Source: Azolla caroliniana (Eukaryota; Polypodiophyta). Taken from it: 64,000 bases of DNA. The DNA is taken from positions 15,438,001-15,502,000 of the forward strand of contig JBHGNT010000012.1 of the NCBI GenBank assembly GCA_043228905.1, in the 5' to 3' direction. Below the pieces are notes generated by a model. The model was given only the letters and a program-made list of their open reading frames with translations, was not told the DNA's origin and did no database searches. A program made the position numbers and the translations under genes. Below, in pieces: positions 1-9,580 of the stretch (positions within the stretch are counted from its first letter, which is position 1; each line of letters opens with the position of its first letter).

Positions 1-226
1 GTGGAATCCGCAACTGCGCAACGAAGCCACAAAGAGCCGATCTACTGCGCAAAGCCGCGAAGAAAGACGCAAGCCGAATCACAAACTTTGCAACTACACA
101 CAACGCAAGCTAGAGCACGGATTCCGCAACTCCGCATAAATGCGAGTCGACACGGACTCCGGAATGTGAGTTGAAGCAGATTTCGGATACTGTCTGAAAC
201 CGACCTGACATGAGCTTGAGGGGGCG
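1..226. other. Unassigned flank ending in a polypurine-tract-like stretch
   Basis: No recognisable reading frame. The last bases, a CTTGAGGGGGCG run, look like a retrotransposon polypurine tract and sit directly against the first base (TG) of the LTR that follows. The segment may therefore be the extreme 3' internal end of an element lying mostly to the left of the window. Short CCGCAACT-type words recur near positions 8 and 120 but do not form a clear repeat. Confidence 0.35.
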
Positions 227-789
227 TGTTGAGAATCAAGCTCAACTTGGTCTAGTGTGTGAACTCACCTTGAGAGTGAATAGACACTCCAATAGTCAAG
301 AGTCACCATTAAGTCACCACTTTGTATTCTAGCATTTAGTATGAGTAATAGAATCATATTCTATGACACATAACTTATGAGCTTTCACATTCCCCATTCT
401 TCATGAGTCTTGTAGTTAATGAAGAGAGAGGGTGACTATATAAAGTACCCTCCTCCCACCTTGTATAATGTTGAGTCTTTCTCCTTTGTTAATATAATCT
501 ACCTTGCGTATACTCTGTCTTACTCCTTGTCTCTCTCACTCACTCTCTCTCTCTCATACACTCACACACAGTTCACACCTATTCCGCTACACAAGAATCA
601 TACCCGATTCTTTATAGTATATATATTTTCCTTATTCGTTGTTCGATCTTCGTTGTGAGTTCTCTGTGTATTTGTGTGCGTGGCTTGACCATGGTTTCGT
701 GTTGCTCTTCCCTCTGTTCGGTTATTCCCCGGTTTAGGGCCCCTGTGGTCCCGCCTTGGTTTCTCCTGCGCGTGCAGAATAACACGACA
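227..789 (+). repeat. LTR of gypsy copy A
   Basis: Starts TGTTGAGAATC and ends ACACGACA, giving the usual TG...CA ends. It is followed four bases later by the primer-binding site and preceded by a polypurine-like tract. It contains a pyrimidine-rich CTCTCT tract and a TATA-like segment (TATATATATT) near 617-626. The left boundary is inferred from the TG and the flanking purine tract; no second copy is in the window to confirm it. Confidence 0.6.
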
Positions 790-793
790 TATT

Positions 794-810
794 TGGTGAA
801 CCCGACGTGA
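794..810 (+). other. Primer-binding site of gypsy copy A
   Basis: TGGTGAACCCGACGTGA lies four bases inside the LTR end and is identical to the matching site of element B, as expected for a tRNA-complementary primer-binding site. It is not the initiator-Met type (TGGTATCAG); I could not name the tRNA. Confidence 0.7.
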
Positions 811-834
811 AACAAGGCGGCGGAGGAGTCGAAG

Positions 835-2961
835 ATGAGGGGATCAGAGCTCGCCAAAGCCATGGCGGTAGCAATCGAACGGATAGTAAGTGTTCGTGAG
901 GGCACGGGTGCCCTTGACATGGCCATTGAAGCAATTGTCGACACAATAGGCCGGTTCGATGGGAAGGAAGCCACGAGTTATTTGGTGGCCTACTGAGCCA
1001 AAATGGTGATGAGGGATATCCCAGAGGAAAGGCGTCTGGCTGGGTTCCCTCGGGTGGCGACACCGGGCATCCACGCAGTGGTGCTCAAGGTGCAGGCTAG
1101 ATGCCAGACTTGGGGAGAATTCGAAGCGCGGCTCCTCGAACGGTATGGGCTTGATGATGCACTTCGGTTATCGAAGCAAGACTTCATGGATTGGGTGGAG
1201 ACCCCCGGAAAGGGGAGGAATGCGTAGGTGCTCCTCCGGGAGTTTGAAGAACGCTTCGCGCGTCTTTCGGCATTGGACATGACCGTACTGGACACGAGCC
1301 GTGTCCTTTTATTCGTCAAAGTTGTGGACGTGCGGGATCGGGAGCAAGTGGGTCTCCTGCTAGAGACAGACGATGGGCTAACGGCCGATTGGGCCGTGGT
1401 AAAAGGGGTCTATGATCGTTTCGACAAACGGCGTGAGTGGGTTGACAAGGGCTCATCGGGGGCAGGAGCGGTTGCGGCAAGAAAGCTCGAGGGACCCTTG
1501 CCGGTGCGAAGGGAGGAATCCCGGGATTGGCTTGAGACAGACTCGACTTCGACCAACGTGGTCAAGGGCCCGTCCGGAAGAGCGGCTCTAGAAGAATTGA
1601 CGTAGATGGTATGAGACCTCCAGATTGCATAGGCAAGGAGGGACGACTGTGAGCAGCCTTGCGATCGAAGGCCTCCGGGTGGGCATCGGTGCTTGTGGTG
1701 TGACGTGGTCGGTCACATCCGGAAGGACTGCGTGAACTTGGCAAAAGTGATAAGGGCTAACGTGGTGTACCTATGGAACGGGCTGGTGCACACTAGTGAG
1801 ACCCGGAGAGCCCTGGAGCTGAATATCGGGCGAGGAGGACTGAAAAGGCTGATGGAAGAAGCGGCGGTGCACCATGAGGAGACCATCCACTACTCGGCGT
1901 CGGCAGGAATCCGGGTCGGGAGTGATGAAGGCCGGAAGACGAAGGACTCCGGTTTTTGGCCGTTGGTGCTAGAAGGCCTTGCCGGCATGCGGTTGAGGAA
2001 GGAGGAAGAGGACCGCGTGGAAAGACGGGTCCGGGAGGTCACCGGGTGGAGCGATCCGGTCGAGGAAAAGATCGACTTCGTGGAAGCCGCGTGCTAGAAC
2101 TACGAGGTTCTGGTAGAAGACAAGTGTGCGGGGAAGACCGGAGGGGCCGAACTCTCATAGTGGTACGAGACCCGGTTCGGGCCGAAGCAGAATGACGTTG
2201 GTACCTCCGGCACACAGGATAAAACAAAGAAAGCCGATTACCGGTTGAGCACCGAGATAGAAAGAACGATGGACTTGCGGAAGGTCCTTGAGGAACGAAT
2301 CCTCGACAACAAGGTGGAGTTGTCGCTGAGGGAAGTGCTTGGGATCGCCAAGAAAGAATTCCATGACTCCATCGTGGACTTGGTGAAGTGAAAAAGGCTT
2401 TCGACGGAGCCGGAGCCGGAGAAGCCAGTGGAGGTGCGAATGACGCACCTAGAAGACATGGCCCTGGAAGACGAGTTGGTGGAAAGCCACTATTCAAAGC
2501 TACACTAGGCAAGATCCACTACGGAAACCCCGGTTTGGATCGGAGACATCCAGGAGACGGTGGTGGCGTTGGTAGACCACGGTTCGGAGATCAACTTGAT
2601 GTCTATGGACTTCTACAAGAAGGGCAAGTGGCCGATCAACACCAAGCATGGGTGGAAAGTACGAGCGGCGATGCGTGTCACGGAGGAGCTACACGGGGCC
2701 TGCCCAAATGTACGGGTGAAAATCGGTGATGTCGAGATTCACCAGCACTTCTTCTTGCAGGAGACATCCTCGCATCCGGTGATACTCGGAGAACCGTACA
2801 TTACGGCAGCACGCATGGAGACGAAAGTGTTGGATAACAATTCGGTATACGCACGCGTGAAGAGCCAAGATGGGCGACACTCCGTCCAATTTCTCATGGT
2901 GCGACTGAACCACGAGCGCAACCGCGAGACCCTCGGCGGCGAAAGCCGAGGGGATTTTTAG
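835..2961 (+). pseudogene. Gag-protease pseudogene of gypsy copy A
   Basis: Parallel to the intact gag-pro of element B: the start ATGAGGGGATC, the conserved block around WVETPGKGRNA, a zinc-knuckle remnant (CLWCDVVGHIRKDC-like, near 1692), and a C-terminal retropepsin segment with VDHGSEINLMS around 2570. At least five in-frame stops and several frame changes make it non-functional. The terminal codons GAT TTT TAG are the same as in element B, including the T run discussed as a frameshift site. Confidence 0.85.
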
Positions 2962-3776
2962 AGAGGGCTATCAAGGCGTTGGGCCGCGATAGTCCGGACA
3001 CCCCAAAAACACCCCACACATGTACCATAGGAAGGAAGCCCTGTACTACAGATAGGAAAGTTTGGTTCTCCGACAACGGAGGCTGTACGATAACTAGCAT
3101 TAGCGGCCAGGAGAAGAAACGGGCGGAGGGACGTCTCAGGGCGTGTGGAGCCCTAGGGCCCCGACGATGAGATTGGTGGAGCCGTGGAGGCGTTCTCTTT
3201 CGACGACACCTTGGGAGAATTAAAGAAGGTGTTCGAAGAAGGGCTGAATGAAGACCGGACGATTCCGGTTAGTTTAGAAATGATGTATGAAGTCATTGCC
3301 GACTTTGGGGAGAGGGTCGAGTTGGATCGGACGGCCCATGTGCATACGAAGTACAAGACTGTGGACCGGAAGGTGAGACCAGTCGCGGCACCCTTGCCGG
3401 AGGGCAGCGAGTTACGGATGAGAGGTCGCGTCGGACCCAAGTCTACGGGATCTGGCCGGCATAGGACACCGGTTCACCAACATAACGCTACGGGAGCTCA
3501 AGGTTGGTGGGGGTGGCTTTCTACTGCCGGCAAAGGAGGAACGGTTTTGGAGAATGCTCGGGAGACACAGGAAGGCCTTCGCATTCTTGCCAGAAGAGAT
3601 TGGGTGCGTAGACTCGACGATCGTTGAGCTGATGGTTATCTTCATAGTACCGCATGTGCCGTGGAATCTCAAACCGATTCCAGTGCCCAGAGCTCACATC
3701 CCGAAGCTGATGGAGCTGCTAAAGCAGAAGGTGAAGATGGGCATCCTCGAACCGTCGAGTGCCCCATACTCTGTAG
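2957..3776 (+). pseudogene. N-terminal pol remnant of gypsy copy A
   Basis: Overlaps the end of gag in the -1 frame, as in element B, and encodes the same spacer (SPDTPKTPHTC, then a GRLRACGALGP block) and the region leading into reverse transcriptase (ILEPSSAPYS). Two or more frameshifts split it. It stops where LINE sequence begins, so no catalytic RT motif is present. Confidence 0.8.
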
Positions 3777-4785
3777 TGAGGTTCTCTAAAGGCAAGGAAC
3801 AATCAAAAGAGGAGAGATGGGCTTGAACATGTCGAGAGTAGATGTCAGCGAGCTCATGCGTGAAATGTATTATGGTGTGATGGTTTGGTTGACTAGAGTT
3901 GGTGGCGTGGGAGGTGTCACATTTTAGCTGAAAGTATAGGAAGCTATGGTCTGCACCAATGGGGCATGGGGCCACCCAGAAGGAGTTAACCATGTGGGTA
4001 GCTTCAAGGCGTCCTATTAGGTAATCAACTGTGCTTTCCCCTCCTCCATGTGGGAAACATGTGAGCGCTTCCGAGCCCGGCCACTTGGCTAAGCCATTAT
4101 ATATGATCATCTGGTGTTGGCTTCCAAGTTCAAGCAGATGATGGCCAAAGCTTGTGGCGTCTGCACCTTGATCCTTTAATGTACGCGTTATGTCTAAGTC
4201 TAAAGGTTCGACATTCACCATTTCGAGGTTTCTATCCATTTGAAGTATTGTGCATTGTCGGGATTGGGTTCTCGCATTGAAATATCCTACAAGGAAGACT
4301 TCCCCTTGAGAAGAATATCAGATTATGTCACCCGATAAAGGTTCGTATGGAGAAGGCCCATGCGGCATTCCTTCATCAACTATACTCGCCTCTCCAACCA
4401 TATTATACCAAGATCCTTTCGGGGGGAAGTAACACATGACGATAAATATCGCCTGGTCCTTGCTAGTGAGGACTTTCACCGACATAAAATGGGCTTCTGG
4501 GTCTTTCTTTAGTATTTCTATCCTATTATGTATCTCTCTCCGAAATAGTATCGCAACCCCTCCAGACCCTCTAGTAGTATGTCGACGTGAGGTTTGTCTA
4601 AAGACAGATTCCCAAAGAAAACTGTCAACTCGTGGTAGTCCTCGATTTGGGCTTTGATGTGTTTCTATTAAGAAACGTATGTCAGATACCTTCAAAATCT
4701 CCTCTAGACGGCCAGGGTGTGTCCAAAGTGCACCGTTACAGTTCCATAAAGTTATCCTAAGTTTATTGTTTGTCACATGGGCCAC
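3777..4785 (-). pseudogene. LINE ORF2 endonuclease-domain pseudogene
   Basis: Reads as an exonuclease-endonuclease-phosphatase domain of an L1-type LINE. The start LWNCNGAL, then IETHQ, SGGVAILFRREI, a GYFNAR block (the GDFN motif, D to Y), DYLIGR and finally ADHSFL (the SDH motif). A TAA interrupts it near 4318. The reverse transcriptase that should follow is missing because the sequence runs straight into gypsy copy A. It belongs to the same LINE as the ORF1 pieces at 4786-5242 and 12538-12735. Confidence 0.85.
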
Positions 4786-5242
4786 ACGCCGTCAATTGGT
4801 GGCGCGATCATTTATTATCACACGTCCGTCTCGGTAAAAAGCACGATGCCCCTCTTTACGAGCTTGTATGACTCGTGGCATACAAGTTTTACGATGCTCA
4901 ATTTGCATCTTGGTTAGGTCTTCATCAAAGTAGATAGGGTCCCTGCCCAATCCCCGAAGAATTGGTCTCTTTTAAAAAAATGCGATTCTAGATTCTGAGT
5001 CCTTAAACTGAAGGACGAAAGCTCTTTTCCTAGTGGTGTCACGTCCTACCCTTCAAGTTTTAGTGATTGGTAGGGCTTCGTACCCCAACATTTTCCCTAA
5101 TGTTTGTGCATCTTTGTCAGGAGATGCCCCTTCCTTGAGCCTAGTAACTCGTACATTTAGGCGTTGAGCTTGACGCATTTTTTCCTCCTCAAGGGTAGTG
5201 ATTACAATATTTTCATCCTTTAGTTCCTTTTTAATATTACGT
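4786..5242 (-). pseudogene. LINE ORF1, downstream part, split by gypsy element B
   Basis: Encodes a charged segment (KKELKDENIVITTLEEEK) followed by RLNVRVTRLKEGAS and LGKMLGYEALPITK, then a degenerate tail with stops. It has the look of a plant LINE ORF1: coiled coil followed by a conserved C-terminal RNA-binding-like region. The upstream half lies across element B at 12538-12735. The two halves abut the ACGT target duplication, showing that element B landed inside this ORF. Confidence 0.7.
5239..5242. repeat. Target-site duplication ACGT, left of element B
   Basis: ACGT immediately before the LTR matches ACGT immediately after the other LTR at 12538-12541. A four-base perfect duplication fits Ty3/gypsy integration (usually four to six bases). 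Confidence 0.75.
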
Positions 5243-6038
5243 TGTCGGGATATTTCGCAAGTGCGTGTTGAGATGAGGCGGGACCGCGGGGGTCTCGAAC
5301 CAAAGAGCAAGCGAGGGAGGAGAAAGAGAGAGAACCGGCTACGCAGGACCGGGGATACACGGGGACACGGCCCTTCAGCACGGAGAGCGCGAACAGACAC
5401 CGACACAGACAGACGCGAACGACTAAATATGTATATTAACAAAAATGGCTAACACGACTACAACCCTCGATGGGGCTCAGGTTGGTTACAACCGAACAAG
5501 CCGGCGAACAGATGCCGATACTTGTTCGCTTCGATGCACAAACGGGGTAGCAGGTCGGAGGTGCTGCCGGAAGCACTCGGGTGTTCCTCGATACAGCGCG
5601 AGCCTCCTCGGAACCCTGCACAGAGAGCTATGGAGCTCAAGAAGGAAGGAAACAGAGAGAGAAGCGTCCAGAAACGGTCCGACAGCACTTCGTCCTCTCC
5701 CCGCGCGAGATCCCTGCAACAGCTCTTCCCTCCTCTTTTTATAGCCCGTCGAGCAGGCCGTCCTGTCAGCTTTATTCCCTCGTCCCTTTTGGACAGGGAT
5801 CCGCTCCGTCCTTCACGCGTCCGCGTAGTTACGCCGCCGACTCGTACAGTCCCTTCGCTCGCGCGCGCGACCGAAAAGACTGTTCGCGCGGTCTTTGTCT
5901 CCACTTGTGTTAGGGCCCGTTCCTGCCGGTCATCCTCCTAACTCGCTTCTATGTACAACTTGGAGCTTGCGCGCGTGAAGAACCGGTACCCACGCCTAGG
6001 TGTGCCGATTCCGCTTATGGACGGTTTTCTTCACGACA
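5243..6038 (-). repeat. 3' LTR of element B
   Basis: On the plus strand it starts TGTCGGGATATTTC and ends TTCACGACA; in element orientation it runs TGTCGTGAAG to TCCCGACA. Open frames inside it correspond one-to-one with those of the other LTR, offset by 6499 bases. A TATA-type box (TATAAAAA, minus strand, 5736-5743) lies about 300 bases from the LTR start, fitting a U3 promoter. Confidence 0.95.
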
Positions 6039-6053
6039 TCCGCCCCCACCTAA
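6039..6053 (-). other. Polypurine tract of element B
   Basis: In element orientation AGGTGGGGGCGGA directly precedes the TG of the 3' LTR, the usual position for plus-strand primer generation. The GGGGGCG core resembles the purine run at 219-226. Confidence 0.75.
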
Positions 6054-6109
6054 CCGCGCATCCTCCGGTATGCGCCAAGAGAGTTGGGACGGAGAAAACC
6101 GGCCCGTCT

Positions 6110-9100
6110 TCATTCCTCGCCTTCGGATCGTTCGTCACTGCCGACCAGGAGAGCCGGGTCTGGCTCGTCGTCGTGTCGCTTCTTGAACGCCTTGATCCGC
6201 TTCCCTGCAACCGGTATCGCCATTCTCGTGCCGTCAAGTTCCGCCAGGTGATATGTCCCGTTGTCGTTGGCGCTCCGTACCACGTAAGGCCCGAACCACC
6301 TTCGTGCGAACTTCCGTGTAGCTCGGTGCTGGTTGTCGAGGCTGCTGTCGTAGACGAGCACCCAGTCACCTTCTTCGATTTTCTTCGGTCGGAGCCGGTG
6401 CGTTCGGTCGAACCTGGCTTTGTTCTTTTTCCTCGCCACCCGGAGCTTCTCCGCAGCCAGTTCCACGTCCTCCGGTCTCCGCTCGAGCTGTCGTATGCGC
6501 GCGGCCAACAACTCCTCCCGGCTCATCTCGTCCCTCCAGTCGACCGTTGCCCACGAGGAGATCGTCCGTTCCATCGGCATGATCGGCTTCTGGCCGAACA
6601 TGAGCTCCGTCGGCATGTACCCGGTTACCGAACTGTGCGTGGTCCGGTCTGCCCACAAAGCATAAGGTAGCAGCCGCGGCCAGTTACCGACTTGGCCTCC
6701 GCATGCCCGAACCAACGCCTTGACGATCGGCCCGTGTCCGCGCTCCACCTTCCCATTCGCCTCCGGATTGTACGCAGTGGTGAGCGAGAGCTTGACTCCC
6801 AGCCGGTCGAACAGCTCCGCGGCTTCTTCGGCGTCCAACTCCCCTCGGTCAGCCACGATCTTCCCGACGCACCCGTACCGGCATATCACGTCCTCGATTA
6901 GGAACCGGCATACGGCCACGGTCGTTTTGTTCGGAAGGGCCCGGCCTTCCACCTGGTTCGTCAGATCCTCCCGCGCTAGGACCAGGTACCGCATCTGTCC
7001 TACTCCCATTGGCATCGTTACCAGATCTACCATCCATTTGAAGTGGATGGTCGGAGGGTACGTGGGGTAAAGCTCGTCCCGATGTCGGACTATGGAGTGC
7101 ATCTGACAGCTCTCGCAAGTTGTCACGAACCGATGCACGTCCTGGTACTGCCCCGGCCACCAATACTTCCCCTTCAGTTTCTCAAACGTAGCCCATGTTC
7201 CACGGTGTCCAGCCCAAGGGCTGTCGTGGTAGGCCGTCAGCAGCTCCTCCTGTTCTTCCTTCATCGCCACCACCCGGAGCGGAGCGCCGTCCCTCTTCTT
7301 CGGGTGCTTCCATAGGTAGCCATCCCGGAGAAAGAACCGGTACGCTTTCCTCCGGATCCGGTTGGCCTCGTCCTTCGTCCATGACGCATCGGGCGTCATT
7401 GTCTTCAAAAACCCACCGATCTGCAGCCACTCCCCGTCATACTTGCTCGCGTCGAAGTCGTTAAGCGCCGGAGTGCTTGTCCCGCCGGTTGTTACATACG
7501 CAGTCTCGAAGAAGTCCACGCCGACCTCTTCGTCCTCCGAGACCATGCCGCCCTCGTCCTCGAATCTCGCCCTTGAAAGCATGTCGGCCATGGCGTTGTC
7601 TTTCCCGGAAATGTGCCGTATTACCGGGTCTAGGGACTTGATGTACGCTATCCACCTGAGCATTGCCAGGTCCGGCGTCGCGCATCCGGAAACCATGCCG
7701 AGAATCGGCATGCAATCCGTCTCTATGATTACCTCCGTCCCGATCAGATAGTCCTTGTCGGCCTTCACCGCCGAAACGATACCCCAGAGTTCGCGTTTAA
7801 CCTGGGCGTATCCTCGCTGCCGTTCGCTGAGGACCTTCGCGCCGAATCGGATTGGAAACCGATTGCCGTCCCCGTCTTCTTGGTTGACGACCCACCCGAT
7901 TCCGGTCGGACTCGTGTCAACCGTTATGTACACTGGGGTGCCCTTCCCGTAGACAGCCTTTCGGAGCGCCGGTGCTGCCGAAAGGGCCTCCTTCAGCTTC
8001 CGGACCGACTCCGCGTGCTTGTCTAGCCATTCGAATCTTCGCCCTTTCCTCAACAATCCGTATAGCGGCTCCGCAACGTGGGCGTAATGCGGGATCCATA
8101 TGTGGTAGAATGCGCATGCCCCCAGGAATCTTCGTACTTCCGTGACCGAGCTGCAGTCGGGCTTCATCGCGGAGATGGCTTCTACCTTTGCCGGAGACGG
8201 TTTCCGGCCATACGGCCCACATAAGTGTCCGACCACCATGATTTCCGGCTGCCCGAAGGCTGATTTCTCCCCCGAGAAGGTGAGCCTCGCAACCTCTAGC
8301 CTTTGCAGCACCTTCTCGCAGTCGTCGATGTGCGCCATCACGAATCGCCGGCATCCGTCCGGCCCGACCGTCTCGTCCTTCTCTTCTACCGGGCATCCCT
8401 TGATCGGGATGTCGTCTAGAAACGGCATGGTGATGTCCGGGATGCAGTCCCTCAGCACCTTGTTCATTGCATTCACCATGTGGGCCACCGAGTTGGTCCC
8501 TCCTTGCGGCAGCGTACACATCCGCACTAGGCCGAGGGGAGTTCGCATCGTCGTAATGTCTCTGCTCTCCACGGCTAGCTGGAACTGGTCGTACCCTGAA
8601 TATAGATCACCGACCGAGTAAATCGACCTTCCGGCGAAGGCCTCCGCGAACTCGTCTATGGTCGGTCCAATCCCTGCGTTCCGAATGGTCACCCTATTGA
8701 CCGGTTGCAGGTCCTGAATGAAGCGCAATGATCCGTTTTTCTTTGGTACGGTAAACCACCGGTTTGAATACGGGGCGCTCGACGGCTCGAGAATGCCCAT
8801 ATCAACTTTCTGCTTCAACAGCTCCATCAACATCGGGATGTGAGCTCTCGGAACCGAAATTGGCTTGAGATTCCACGGTACATGCGGTACCGTGAATATC
8901 ACCATTGGCTCTACGATCGTCGGGTCTACACACCCGATTTCCTCCGGTGAGAATGCGAAGGCTTTCCCGTGCCTTCCGAGCATTCTCCGGAACCGGTCTT
9001 CCTCCACCGGCAGTAGGAACCCGCCCCCACCGATCTTCAGCTCGCGGAGCGTCTCGTTGGTGAAGGTGTGTCCTATGCAGGCCGGATCTCGTAAGCTGGG

Positions 9101-9577
9101 GTCCGATGCAACCCCTTTGATTCGGGATTCGCTGCCCTCCGGTAAGGGCGCCGCAACTGGCCTCACCTTCCGGTCCACCGTCTTGTACTTGGTGCTCACT
9201 CGGGCCGTCCGTTCCGACTCGAGCCCTCGACCGAAGTCCGCGATGACTTCATACATTTCTTCGGAACATACCGGTATCGTCCGGTCTTCGTTAAAGTCTT
9301 CTTCGACTACCTCCCCCAGCATTCCCAAGGTGTCGTCGAAGGAGACTGCCTCCACGGCTCCGTTGATTCCTTCGTCAGGGCCGAGAACTCCGCACGCCCG
9401 AAGTCTCCCCTCCGTCTTTGTTTTCTCTCGGCCGGTGATGCCGACCATCGTACATGCTCCGCTGTCGGAGAAGCAAAATTTCCTACCTATAGTACACGGT
9501 TTTATCGTACAGATGTGGGGTTTTTCCCGAGCATCCGGACTGTCGCGGCCCCACGCCTTGGCAGTCCTCTCTAAAAA
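6110..9577 (-). CDS. pol: Gypsy pol: reverse transcriptase, RNase H, integrase
   Basis: One uninterrupted frame of about 1155 codons. The first ATG is at 9448, but the frame is open upstream and overlaps the end of gag-pro in the -1 frame, so I begin it at the presumed frameshift site. In order: a spacer with GRLRACGVLGP; reverse transcriptase (NRWFTVPKKNGSLRF, DLYSGYDQF, TLPQGGTNS and the catalytic FLDD at 8411-8422); RNase H (YITVDTSPTGIGW, the ADMLSRA end); integrase with an HHCC finger (AGHRGTW to CESCQ) and a D,D,E core (MVDLV, VADRG, NPEANGKVERGH); a C-terminal RWFGPYVV module. The catalytic box is FLDD, not YVDD/YADD, and the integrase motif has NPE where NPQ is common. It should copy element RNA to DNA and integrate it. 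Confidence 0.93.
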   Translation of the reverse strand, partial: FLERTAKAWGRDSPDAREKPHICTIKPCTIGRKFCFSDSGACTMVGITGREKTKTEGRLRACGVLGPDEGINGAVEAVSFDDTLGMLGEVVEEDFNEDRTIPVCSEEMYEVIADFGRGLESERTARVSTKYKTVDRKVRPVAAPLPEGSESRIKGVASDPSLRDPACIGHTFTNETLRELKIGGGGFLLPVEEDRFRRMLGRHGKAFAFSPEEIGCVDPTIVEPMVIFTVPHVPWNLKPISVPRAHIPMLMELLKQKVDMGILEPSSAPYSNRWFTVPKKNGSLRFIQDLQPVNRVTIRNAGIGPTIDEFAEAFAGRSIYSVGDLYSGYDQFQLAVESRDITTMRTPLGLVRMCTLPQGGTNSVAHMVNAMNKVLRDCIPDITMPFLDDIPIKGCPVEEKDETVGPDGCRRFVMAHIDDCEKVLQRLEVARLTFSGEKSAFGQPEIMVVGHLCGPYGRKPSPAKVEAISAMKPDCSSVTEVRRFLGACAFYHIWIPHYAHVAEPLYGLLRKGRRFEWLDKHAESVRKLKEALSAAPALRKAVYGKGTPVYITVDTSPTGIGWVVNQEDGDGNRFPIRFGAKVLSERQRGYAQVKRELWGIVSAVKADKDYLIGTEVIIETDCMPILGMVSGCATPDLAMLRWIAYIKSLDPVIRHISGKDNAMADMLSRARFEDEGGMVSEDEEVGVDFFETAYVTTGGTSTPALNDFDASKYDGEWLQIGGFLKTMTPDASWTKDEANRIRRKAYRFFLRDGYLWKHPKKRDGAPLRVVAMKEEQEELLTAYHDSPWAGHRGTWATFEKLKGKYWWPGQYQDVHRFVTTCESCQMHSIVRHRDELYPTYPPTIHFKWMVDLVTMPMGVGQMRYLVLAREDLTNQVEGRALPNKTTVAVCRFLIEDVICRYGCVGKIVADRGELDAEEAAELFDRLGVKLSLTTAYNPEANGKVERGHGPIVKALVRACGGQVGNWPRLLPYALWADRTTHSSVTGYMPTELMFGQKPIMPMERTISSWATVDWRDEMSREELLAARIRQLERRPEDVELAAEKLRVARKKNKARFDRTHRLRPKKIEEGDWVLVYDSSLDNQHRATRKFARRWFGPYVVRSANDNGTYHLAELDGTRMAIPVAGKRIKAFKKRHDDEPDPALLVGSDERSEGEE

Positions 9578-9580
9578 TCC
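9571..9580 (-). promoter_or_regulatory. Candidate -1 ribosomal frameshift site at the gag stop
   Basis: The last gag codons are GAT TTT TAG. The pol frame is open straight across this point in the -1 phase and reads TTT TTA GAG there. A tRNA-Phe on TTT can slip back one base onto an identical TTT, bypassing the stop. The same GATTTTTAG and the same -1 open frame occur in copy A at 2953-2961, despite its decay elsewhere. It is not a textbook X XXY YYZ heptamer, because the stop itself occupies the A site. Confidence 0.5.

Larger units (their letters stand above)
227..3776 (+). mobile_element. Decayed, truncated Ty3/gypsy element, copy A
   Basis: An LTR, a primer-binding site and a gag-pro-pol reading frame homologous along their length to intact element B (5243-12537), on the opposite strand. 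The frame has many stops and frameshifts. Homology ends abruptly inside the start of reverse transcriptase, after the residues SSAPYS, where LINE sequence begins; there is no 3' half and no 3' LTR. The internal regions of A and B are clearly related, but their LTRs are not alignable by eye, so they are sister families rather than copies of one element. Confidence 0.85.

Noticed and set aside
5445-5941. Several overlapping open frames of 77-148 codons within the LTRs
   Set aside because: They recur in both LTRs of element B on both strands and have no domain; GC-rich LTR sequence simply lacks stops.
6366-8621. Long plus-strand frames opposite the gypsy pol
   Set aside because: Shadows of the GC-rich pol gene; their translations have no recognisable motif.
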